A stretch of 48,281 nt of DNA, from positions 1 to 48,281 of IMG/VR virus record IMGVR_UViG_3300031552_000007; one strand, given 5' to 3'. Under the pieces are notes generated by a model. The model did not search any database, was not told the DNA's origin, and worked only from the letters and a program-made list of their open reading frames with translations. This DNA comes from a virus. A program made the position numbers and the translations under genes. Shown piece by piece: positions 39,473 to 46,093 of this stretch (positions are counted from its first letter, which is position 1; every line of letters begins with the position of its first letter).

Positions 39473-39502
39473 TTGACGATTTAACAAAAAATATTCTATT
39501 CT
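39473..39502 (+). promoter_or_regulatory. Late promoter for protease/capsid genes (P39.5)
   Basis: TTGACG, 18 bases, TATTCT. The predicted +1 falls on the ATG at 39509, with no ribosome site before it. It resumes transcription after the terminator at 39415 and makes capsid expression independent of the island. Confidence 0.6.
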
Positions 39503-39508
39503 CACAGT

Positions 39509-40753
39509 ATGAAGAAGAAACTTGTCTTTTTGAATTACGCGGATATCGGTTCAAAGGTTTCTGCCGACTCAATCCCGACTCTGGTCCCTGAAGAAAAGAT
39601 GAAATCGTTACTCGGTGATGATGAATCTCCTTTCTACAAAGTCGAGTCGATTGAGTACCCTGTGAAGGGTACAGGCGGGATCTATCAGGAACAGTTTTTC
39701 GAGTCCTTCAAAAACGTGATGAGTGACAGGCCGATCCCCGGATCGAAGCGCGGTCACACATGGGAATCCCGCCCGACATCCGACCTGTACACGGTCGGAG
39801 CCAGGATGGACAAGAACGGTGATGGAACCGGGATGATTCACATGAAAATCTATATCCCTCCCGATGGAGACTCTGACAGCAACGCCGGGCTGATCCGTGA
39901 TGCGAAGGCAAACATTGTCCATTTCTCCCTGGTCACATGGCCTGAGTACACTGTCTCGAAAGACGAGGAAGGGAATGAAATCACATATTTCACAGCATCG
40001 AAAGGATATGAAAGAAACGATGCTGTTGAATATGGAGCCGGAGCAATGCAGCAGAAAGTCAATTCGGATGAATATGGCTGGCTCGAGGAAGCGAGATCGC
40101 TGATTGAGTCAGGTCGTTTCAATACAGACGATGATTCTGATAAGCCCATCCATGACGGGGTTGTTATGCGTTCCGCGCTGAGACGAATGGTCTCCCGCGC
40201 TAATGCAGAACACAAGCCTGAGATTGCAGAGCTGATCAGTCTGATCGACAAAAACAAAGGAGCAAGAACAGTGACTAAAAAGGAAATCCTCGAAGCTGTT
40301 TCGGCAGCCATCGAGAATAACTCGTTGACGCTCAAAGAACTTGCCGCCGCCGCAAACAGTGAGGATCGTCTCCTGACGAATAACCACGAGGACGCGCTGG
40401 CAATGGCAGAACAGTTCGCTGAACTCGGTGTTGATAATCCTGTCTCTTCTTACAAGAACATGGAAGAGACAATCAAAAAGACTGAGAAAGCCCGTGTTGA
40501 GAACAAACTCAAAGCTGAGTTTGATCCGAACGGTCTCGGCGAGAAAAATGATCTGCTTACTCATGCCGTTGACAAACTCGGGAACACTCCCGAGGCAGAG
40601 CTGGATGAAGCAATCGCAGAGCTGAAAGAAACAGCCGTTGCCAAGAATCTGGCAGGCCAGTTGGCCGACGCAGGGTCAGAAGCAAACCAGATCGGTTATT
40701 CTGACAAAACCACAAAAAACGAAATCACGGGCGCACCCGTGATTGAACTGTAG
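39509..40753 (+). CDS. Prohead protease with scaffold domain
   Basis: A 414-residue protein with no normal ribosome site; its ATG coincides with the predicted transcript start. The N-terminal half resembles phage maturation proteases (GHTWESRP, then IVHFSLVTWPEYTV, where His and Ser are possible catalytic residues). The second half, from about residue 205, is highly helical, with Glu/Lys/Ala composition, as in scaffolds that line the prohead. Fusion of protease and scaffold is well known. It precedes decoration and capsid genes. Confidence 0.75.
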   Translation: MKKKLVFLNYADIGSKVSADSIPTLVPEEKMKSLLGDDESPFYKVESIEYPVKGTGGIYQEQFFESFKNVMSDRPIPGSKRGHTWESRPTSDLYTVGARMDKNGDGTGMIHMKIYIPPDGDSDSNAGLIRDAKANIVHFSLVTWPEYTVSKDEEGNEITYFTASKGYERNDAVEYGAGAMQQKVNSDEYGWLEEARSLIESGRFNTDDDSDKPIHDGVVMRSALRRMVSRANAEHKPEIAELISLIDKNKGARTVTKKEILEAVSAAIENNSLTLKELAAAANSEDRLLTNNHEDALAMAEQFAELGVDNPVSSYKNMEETIKKTEKARVENKLKAEFDPNGLGEKNDLLTHAVDKLGNTPEAELDEAIAELKETAVAKNLAGQLADAGSEANQIGYSDKTTKNEITGAPVIEL

Positions 40754-40762
40754 GAGGTCGAG

Positions 40763-41176
40763 ATGTCTTTACCCGCATCACAGGACAATTCGTCAAACCA
40801 TCAGGGATACGTCGTTAAAGAAAAAACCACTGGTGATGATCACATTGCGATCACCGCGGCTGCTGACATCACTCAGGGTGACTTCGTAAAAGCGTCTCCG
40901 TATTTCGGCCTTGCCGATGAGGACATTGCGTCCGGAGCAAATGGAACGATTCATGTCGGCCAGATCTATGAGGTCGGCTCTGACATGATCGGTTCCGGGG
41001 AGACTTTCGACACCTGGGGTCAGGAAGTGTACTGGGACACCGCCAAGAGTAAGTTTTACGAATCTGAAGGCGATGGAAACCGGTATCTTGTAGGGTATGT
41101 CAGGAGAGTTGAAAACTCAAATGATGTATTTCGTTTCGAGGGACTGCGGTTCCACGGCGCAGAAGCCAGCACCTAA
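40763..41176 (+). CDS. Capsid decoration protein, DUF2190-like
   Basis: A 137-residue beta-rich protein with a strong GGAGG site, between protease/scaffold and major capsid genes. Segments such as ITQGDFVKASPYFGLADEDI and RRVENSNDVFRFEGL fit the DUF2190-like family commonly found here. Such proteins can stabilise or decorate the capsid. It is one possible carrier for glycans made by the island. Confidence 0.65.
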   Translation: MSLPASQDNSSNHQGYVVKEKTTGDDHIAITAAADITQGDFVKASPYFGLADEDIASGANGTIHVGQIYEVGSDMIGSGETFDTWGQEVYWDTAKSKFYESEGDGNRYLVGYVRRVENSNDVFRFEGLRFHGAEAST

Positions 41177-41186
41177 GGAGTAATAT

Positions 41187-42386
41187 ATGGCACTTATACT
41201 TGATAAAAATGCGCTCGTTGAACAGCGCGTGAAGAACGGATACTCACTGAGGTCCGTTGGGTATTCCGGAAAGAAAGAACAGAATCTCAAAGCAACAGAT
41301 CCGGAAAGTCTGAAAACAGGTGACAACACTGTTGTCATGAAATCAAATATCTGGGAAGGGTCAGAAGGCCATGCCAAGGTCTGGAATAAAATCGAGGATC
41401 TTCATAAGAAAGCGAAGAACGCCTCCATGCTGCCTGATGACTGGTCAACACTGACTGACCTCATGCGTATTGATATCACCCGCAGACGGATGCAGGAAGC
41501 TGACTACACTGACATGGTCATGAATGAACAGGTCAATGATGCTTTCGGGAAGTCCGTCCGGCTGGATGAGTTCCTTGACGCTGGTGGTGCTTTCGAGGAT
41601 ATCTACGGGAATAATGACGCCGTTCCTCTCCTGGAACATAAAACCGGAGCAACCGGTTCTGTCAGCATGGACCTCTTTGCGCTGGGTGACAAAACCAGCT
41701 TGCAGGATGTGATCTATAACCCGCTCTATGATATTCAGAAAGTCATGCGGGCTGTCACGCGGGCATACGTCGGTCTGCGAAACAACAGAAATGTTCTCGG
41801 CCTGATGGTTGCCAAGACAACCGCTGCCGGATGGGACACAGGACAGCAGGAAGCCGCCGATACAGTCGAGACTTCGAAAGAGGCAAAACTGTATGCTACT
41901 CTTGTGAATGCTTATGACAGGCTGTTGAACCTGACTGATGCCCAGACCGGGCAGACGATCGGTGCCGATCAGGTTTATCTTGCTATTCCTTATGGGAAAC
42001 AGATGTGGTTCCAGAGAGCCGTCAACGGACAGCTTAACCTCGGAGGAAAAGGAAAGCCCTCGAATTTCGAATCCCTGTCCTGGCTTGATGCTATCATCCC
42101 GTATCGGGGCGATACGATCTATGTCGGCGAAGATACTGTTTCTTACCCCGGCGTTGCTGCAACAAAGGCATATATGTTCGTCCCCCGTGCAGCCTATACC
42201 CTGACAAAGCGCGGGCTGACTATGGAACAGGGCAAAGGATCTGTTCTTACCCTGAGTCAGGAAGAGCGCGTATGGTACGGAATCCAGACTGAATATGTTG
42301 CTGAGTTTTTCGGGTATTCTCACAGCACCCCCGTCGGTTCTTCTGGAACTGGCATGTGTGTAGAGATCACCCTGCCGACTCTTTAG
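41187..42386 (+). CDS. Major capsid protein
   Basis: A 399-residue protein directly after the decoration gene, with AAGGAG before the ATG. The position, length, acidic/hydrophobic mix and end with SHSTPVGSSGTGMCVEI fit an HK97-fold capsid protein. The helical N-terminal 90 residues may be a delta region removed by the protease. High use of common codons agrees with a strongly expressed protein. A terminator/promoter hybrid follows at once. Confidence 0.8.
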   Translation: MALILDKNALVEQRVKNGYSLRSVGYSGKKEQNLKATDPESLKTGDNTVVMKSNIWEGSEGHAKVWNKIEDLHKKAKNASMLPDDWSTLTDLMRIDITRRRMQEADYTDMVMNEQVNDAFGKSVRLDEFLDAGGAFEDIYGNNDAVPLLEHKTGATGSVSMDLFALGDKTSLQDVIYNPLYDIQKVMRAVTRAYVGLRNNRNVLGLMVAKTTAAGWDTGQQEAADTVETSKEAKLYATLVNAYDRLLNLTDAQTGQTIGADQVYLAIPYGKQMWFQRAVNGQLNLGGKGKPSNFESLSWLDAIIPYRGDTIYVGEDTVSYPGVAATKAYMFVPRAAYTLTKRGLTMEQGKGSVLTLSQEERVWYGIQTEYVAEFFGYSHSTPVGSSGTGMCVEITLPTL

Positions 42387-42388
42387 AC

Positions 42389-42417
42389 TTGACAGAAAAT
42401 GGTCAGCGTGATATTCT
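42389..42417 (+). promoter_or_regulatory. Promoter inside the post-capsid terminator (P42.4)
   Basis: TTGACA, 17 bases ending GCGTGA, TATTCT. The spacer contains the left arm of the terminator hairpin and the -10 lies in its loop. Transcripts that begin here (about 42424) lack the left arm and so would not be stopped by that hairpin. Confidence 0.7.
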
Positions 42418-42437
42418 ATTATTGCCTGACCATTTTT
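42396..42437 (+). terminator. Post-capsid terminator 1
   Basis: AAAATGGTCAG (42396-42406) pairs perfectly with CTGACCATTTT (42426-42436) over a 19-base loop, followed by further T. It would end messages from the capsid operon. It overlaps promoter P42.4. Confidence 0.75.
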
Positions 42438-42486
42438 CTATTTCATCACAATTCTCCTAACCCCGGCTCATCACCGGGGTTTTTTA
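42424..42486 (+). ncRNA. Predicted short RNA with CUCCU loop
   Basis: From the predicted +1 of P42.4 to the T-run of the second terminator is about 60 bases with no ORF. The 5' end is complementary to the left arm of terminator 1. The middle is unpaired and contains TTCTCCTAA, a match to Shine-Dalgarno complements. The 3' end is a strong intrinsic hairpin. This is the layout of a bacterial or phage small regulatory RNA. Existence of the transcript is a prediction. Confidence 0.5.
42460..42486 (+). terminator. Post-capsid terminator 2
   Basis: ACCCCGG (42460-42466) pairs with CCGGGGT (42474-42480) over a 7-base loop, followed by TTTTT. A textbook intrinsic terminator; it ends whatever starts at P42.4. 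Confidence 0.9.
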
Positions 42487-42515
42487 TTGACATGAATCGG
42501 AATACGTGCTATAAA
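42487..42515 (+). promoter_or_regulatory. Late promoter for connector and tail genes (P42.5)
   Basis: TTGACA, 17 bases ending ACGTGC, TATAAA. It starts in the T-run of terminator 2, and an AGGAGG ribosome site follows before the ATG at 42532. It would drive the small 42532 gene and probably the tail operon. Confidence 0.85.
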
Positions 42516-42531
42516 GAATCAGGAGGCCAGA

Positions 42532-42720
42532 ATGGCAACAGAACGGATACAGATTGTAAAGTTTGATCGGGGAGGATCTCTTGTGATTCTCGGGTATTAC
42601 AAGACGAAACAGGAAGCGTGTAATGCTCTATCTGATATGGTTAGCAAGAAAGGCTGCTATGTTATGACTAAACCTGGAGAGTTTTTCAACTCAGCCGGAG
42701 AAAAAGTCAAAATAAAATAA
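42532..42720 (+). CDS. Small hypothetical protein
   Basis: A 62-residue protein with AGGAGG. The sequence IQIVKFDRGGSLVILGYYKTKQEACNAL (in part) suggests a beta-hairpin then a helix. It lies alone between promoters P42.5 and P42.7. Function unknown; a small head or regulatory protein is possible. Confidence 0.55.
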   Translation: MATERIQIVKFDRGGSLVILGYYKTKQEACNALSDMVSKKGCYVMTKPGEFFNSAGEKVKIK

Positions 42721-42724
42721 CCTA

Positions 42725-42753
42725 TTGCAACATAAAAAGGAAAAAGATACTAT
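42725..42753 (+). promoter_or_regulatory. Possible promoter before the connector gene (P42.7)
   Basis: TTGCAA, 17 bases, TACTAT. The ATG at 42759 lies 5 bases after the -10, at the expected start of transcription. It lacks the GTGC end and is weaker than P42.5. Confidence 0.4.
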
Positions 42754-42758
42754 GACTC

Positions 42759-43220
42759 ATGGCAACATTCAACGAAATAAAAGAGGTACGCCTCAGAATC
42801 GATGATCCTGACGGGTTCATCGATATTCAGGATGTCACCGGTGATCTTCCGGATAGCCCTGTAAATCAAACAGCATACAGACATAACGGCCTCTACAAAT
42901 ACCACGACGGGAACGAGTGGGAGACTCTCAACCTTTATGTCTCAGATACCCGGCTCGGAATCTGGTACGATGCAAACGGTGAGGACTTTGCCTGTGTGAA
43001 AGCAATCAAACAGATCATCGCGAAGCTCGGGAAAGAACTTAGGCTGAAGCGGTCTGATACCGGAGCGGAATCTACAGAATGGACAGGGCTGCAGGATCTT
43101 CTCAAGTATTATGAGAATCTTCTGGCAGAGTTTCAGGAAGACTATGAAGAGACAGTCAGTAAGGCGGGCCCTCGGTGGGGAGGTTCTTCAGCTCCTGAGA
43201 TTTCCGGGGGGAATGTGTGA
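42759..43220 (+). CDS. Head-tail connector protein
   Basis: A 153-residue protein after the capsid gene, where the first connector is normally encoded. There is no ribosome site at normal distance, so it may be translated from a leaderless message. The C-terminal helical part (GLQDLLKYYENLLAEFQEDYEE) fits a connector ring. The end overlaps the next GTG start by 4 bases. Confidence 0.55.
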   Translation: MATFNEIKEVRLRIDDPDGFIDIQDVTGDLPDSPVNQTAYRHNGLYKYHDGNEWETLNLYVSDTRLGIWYDANGEDFACVKAIKQIIAKLGKELRLKRSDTGAESTEWTGLQDLLKYYENLLAEFQEDYEETVSKAGPRWGGSSAPEISGGNV

Positions 43221-43630
43221 GGGCCGAACTCACCCAACGCCGGAAAGCCATCCAGCAAAAAATCAAAGAAAATCCGACAGCTATTATTACATACTCAAAA
43301 TCTATGATCGATGACGGGATGGGCGGGCTGATTGAAGACCCGTACGGAACACCTGTTCCTGATGACACGAGATATGTCAGGCTCAGCCATGAGCAAGGGA
43401 TGAGTGTCCCGAAGCAAGGAACCGTCCCTGCCGGCGTCAGTACAAACCTGCAGAGGTTCATCCTGTCTGATTATCAGACAGTCATCACAGAGGGAGAGAC
43501 GTTTGAAGCCATCGGAAAAGAATGGCGTATCGGGCCTGTTGATCCGCTGTATGCTTCAGGTGGGATTATCGGATATCAGGCTCCGCTGATGGAAGCTGCT
43601 GATCTTGACGATGCGGAGGCCGAGACATGA
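43217..43630 (+). CDS. Head-tail stopper-like protein
   Basis: A 137-residue protein with GTG start close to GGGGGG. It has an N-terminal helix (RRKAIQQKIKENPT) and a beta-rich core with DGMGGLIEDP and EWRIGPVDPL, a pattern found in stopper proteins that close the connector. Position between connector and gp10-like genes supports it. Confidence 0.6.
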   Translation: MRAELTQRRKAIQQKIKENPTAIITYSKSMIDDGMGGLIEDPYGTPVPDDTRYVRLSHEQGMSVPKQGTVPAGVSTNLQRFILSDYQTVITEGETFEAIGKEWRIGPVDPLYASGGIIGYQAPLMEAADLDDAEAET

Positions 43631-43824
43631 GTGATATCCCTAACAAGATAACCATTGATGATGACACCGGACAGATCAGACCGAAAGCTGAAGGCAATGA
43701 CAGCGAGACAATGATCATTCAGGTAAACGGGAAGAAACAGGAAGTGACAAAAGAACAAGCCTGGTCCTTGGCAATCTCTATCCTTTATCAACTGAGGTTA
43801 ATGGATGAGCATCGTCGGGGTTGA
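43627..43824 (+). CDS. Small hypothetical protein in the connector region
   Basis: A 65-residue acidic protein on an ATGA overlap. A disordered-looking start with many Asp precedes a short helix (EQAWSLAISILYQLRL). It overlaps the next gene by 20 bases. No function assigned. Confidence 0.5.
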   Translation: MSDIPNKITIDDDTGQIRPKAEGNDSETMIIQVNGKKQEVTKEQAWSLAISILYQLRLMDEHRRG

Positions 43825-44155
43825 CCTTGTAATCGGAAACCTGTTCGGGATCTTTGAAAGAAAGGAAGCGGCCCTATATGCTCTCTGCCTTTACTATGCA
43901 GCGCGAAGTCTGGAAGATTTTAACCGGAGACAGGCCGCAGAAGAGTTTTGGGTCAACAGGACATACCAGGCAAAAGACAGGGTTCACTCCGATGCCTTCA
44001 GGGGAGAAGGCTTTGTCGGTTTTTTTCTTGCACACGGCGTTCATTATGGTAAGTATCTTGAGTTCGCCAAGGACGGGAAGAATGCGGCCCTGTGGCCTGT
44101 TGTGAAATCAGTTATACCTGATTTCATGAGAGACCTTAAGGAGTTATACGAATGA
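43805..44155 (+). CDS. HK97 gp10-like tail-completion protein
   Basis: A 116-residue protein. HGVHYGKYLEFAKDGKNAAL and the following helical end are characteristic of gp10/neck-type tail-completion proteins. It helps join the tail to the head. It overlaps the next gene in ATGA form. Confidence 0.65.
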   Translation: MSIVGVDLVIGNLFGIFERKEAALYALCLYYAARSLEDFNRRQAAEEFWVNRTYQAKDRVHSDAFRGEGFVGFFLAHGVHYGKYLEFAKDGKNAALWPVVKSVIPDFMRDLKELYE

Positions 44156-44502
44156 TTTTCAAGGTACGCGACAGGCTGAAAACGGGGCCGATCGACAGGG
44201 TATATATTTATGGTGCTGATCATGGACCTGACGCTCCTTATGTCGTAGTTAAAGAAGAGCCTTTCCCAGGACGTGGAACACAGCTCCGGATCTTTGCGCA
44301 CTTTCTTCCAGGGCAACAGAAGTTCCTAAGGACGTATGTACGTAAAACTCTTCTTGAGCTTTTAGAAGATTACGAAGCCGAGAGTGATGACGGCAACAGA
44401 AACATCGTCTTGTCAGAGAATCAGATATCAGATACGATGATCAAAGAAAAGGATGGAACGATCTCCATGTGGAGATTGTTTTTGATTCCTGATTTATTTT
44501 AG
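44152..44502 (+). CDS. Tail terminator-like protein
   Basis: A 116-residue alpha/beta protein after the gp10-like gene and before the tail tube gene, the normal position of the tail terminator. Segments ALAxVR-like KVRDRLKTGPIDRVYIYGAD and TMIKEKDGTISMWRLFLIPDLF (quoted only in part) fit this class. Assignment is mainly from order. Confidence 0.55.
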   Translation: MIFKVRDRLKTGPIDRVYIYGADHGPDAPYVVVKEEPFPGRGTQLRIFAHFLPGQQKFLRTYVRKTLLELLEDYEAESDDGNRNIVLSENQISDTMIKEKDGTISMWRLFLIPDLF

Positions 44503-44511
44503 GAGGACATT

Positions 44512-45438
44512 ATGTCATTAAGAACAAGTGCCGAATATATGGCATTCATCAAATTCCTTCGGATTCTGCCCTTAAACGATGATAAAACAATCCCCACTGT
44601 TTCCAGAATTATCGGTGGTGCAGGTCCGTTTGATTTCTCTGCAGCATATGATACGTCGGCTGTTGAGTTTACGTTCAAGCAGGATGGAACAGCAGAGACA
44701 GTAGAGGTCGACGTCTCGACCGGTGTCGGATCTGTTGATGAAGAAGCAGTCACTGTTGCTGAATTGGTTATTGCAATCAACGATGCCAGCCCGACGAACA
44801 TTACAGCTTCATCGGATACATCAACTAGCCGGTTAAAGATTGCTCTGACTGCCCCTGGATCTGTAAGCTATCTGCAGGTATACGGTGAAGGCCCTGAGAT
44901 TGCAATGATCGGACAGGGGTATGGTGTGAAATTCATCAAAAGCAATACCATCCAAAGTATGTCGCTTAGCCCGAATTACAAAGAATCTGAAGAGCTTAAC
45001 ATACAGGATTCCAACGGAAAAGAAACAACCATCATGACTGACTCATACAAGAAAGGATTTTCTGCAACTCTTGTTGATACGGCCTATGACCCGGAACTCT
45101 TGGCAATCATTGAGGGTGGTACATGGAACTCGACAACCGAGATTTATACTGACCCTGATTCTGAATCCGAAAAAGCATACTTCATGTACGAAGCTTTTTA
45201 TGCGAAGTATTCTAAGGGAGAGAACAAAGAAGGGGATCTTGTCGGATATTACAAAGAAGTTGGACGGACTCTTTCTGGCCAGACAGGAGAGGAGCCCCAT
45301 GACAGGAATATCAATCCTGTGAATTACTCTCTCGTAGCGACAAACTACAAGGATGAAGATGGCACAATCTACCCTGCAAAATACAGAGAAGAACTCTCAA
45401 TCACAGAATACGCAGCCCTCGACGTCGAGAACGTGTGA
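44512..45438 (+). CDS. Major tail tube protein
   Basis: A 308-residue beta-rich acidic protein with a strong AGGAGG site. It lies before the chaperone and tape-measure genes, the standard tube position. Inserts with many Thr/Ser/Glu (around residues 60-100) may form an extra surface domain. The end overlaps the next gene by about 80 bases. Confidence 0.7.
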   Translation: MSLRTSAEYMAFIKFLRILPLNDDKTIPTVSRIIGGAGPFDFSAAYDTSAVEFTFKQDGTAETVEVDVSTGVGSVDEEAVTVAELVIAINDASPTNITASSDTSTSRLKIALTAPGSVSYLQVYGEGPEIAMIGQGYGVKFIKSNTIQSMSLSPNYKESEELNIQDSNGKETTIMTDSYKKGFSATLVDTAYDPELLAIIEGGTWNSTTEIYTDPDSESEKAYFMYEAFYAKYSKGENKEGDLVGYYKEVGRTLSGQTGEEPHDRNINPVNYSLVATNYKDEDGTIYPAKYREELSITEYAALDVENV

Positions 45439-46093
45439 GCAGTTAATTGAAGAGGCGGCATATCAGGAGATATGGCCGCCCTTCAATGGCCTGATTATCG
45501 GGCCGGTAATTGTTCGCCCGCTCCGGCAGGTTGAGATTGAAGAGTGCGGAAACTTCTCACTGATAGAAACCTTTTACGATAAGATCCAGAAGAAAGAGGT
45601 TTCGGCTGAAGACATGCTTCAGTTTGCTAAAATCCAAAACAGGATCATGAGGTATGCCATGATCTCGCCTTCGTATGATGATGCATTGAAGGCTGCTTCA
45701 TTATACGAAGATGCACAGGCGATGAAAGCTGATATCAAAAAAGCAAGGGAAGATGCTCTTGCTGAGAATGACGCAGGTGAAAGGGCGAAGAAAGAAAGAA
45801 CCCTGTTGAATAAGGAGCTTGCTTTTTATCAGATTTTCCCGGCTGATTTCGCGGGGACGATTTTTTCTTATGGTGTTGAACTGGTTGATAAAAACGACAT
45901 TAAAAAAGTTGACGAGGAGATTTTGAAGAACCTTGCTATCATGGCAAGGAATAATAATAATCGCCCGTCGGAGAATATAACGGGCAACTTCACTGATTTT
46001 AACAAGGCCGATATCGACCGGAGAGCATGGGCGATATACGCAGAGGAACAGGAGAAAAAGAATGCCCGCAGGAATAGACGCCGGAACCGTTAA
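45359..46093 (+). CDS. Tail assembly chaperone-like protein
   Basis: A 244-residue helical protein between tube and tape measure. I prefer ATG 45359, 5 bases from AAGGA, over 45353. The first 28 residues overlap the tube gene in another frame and are rich in Ser, Thr and Gln. The end is very basic (KKNARRNRRRNR). I do not see a second frame that would make a frameshift product. It probably coats the tape measure during assembly. Confidence 0.6.
   Translation: MAQSTLQNTEKNSQSQNTQPSTSRTCEQLIEEAAYQEIWPPFNGLIIGPVIVRPLRQVEIEECGNFSLIETFYDKIQKKEVSAEDMLQFAKIQNRIMRYAMISPSYDDALKAASLYEDAQAMKADIKKAREDALAENDAGERAKKERTLLNKELAFYQIFPADFAGTIFSYGVELVDKNDIKKVDEEILKNLAIMARNNNNRPSENITGNFTDFNKADIDRRAWAIYAEEQEKKNARRNRRRNR

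Noticed and set aside
45353-46093. Programmed frameshift in the tail chaperone
   Set aside because: I see no slippery site with a second open frame between this gene and the tape measure; the next frame open is the tape measure itself with its own start.
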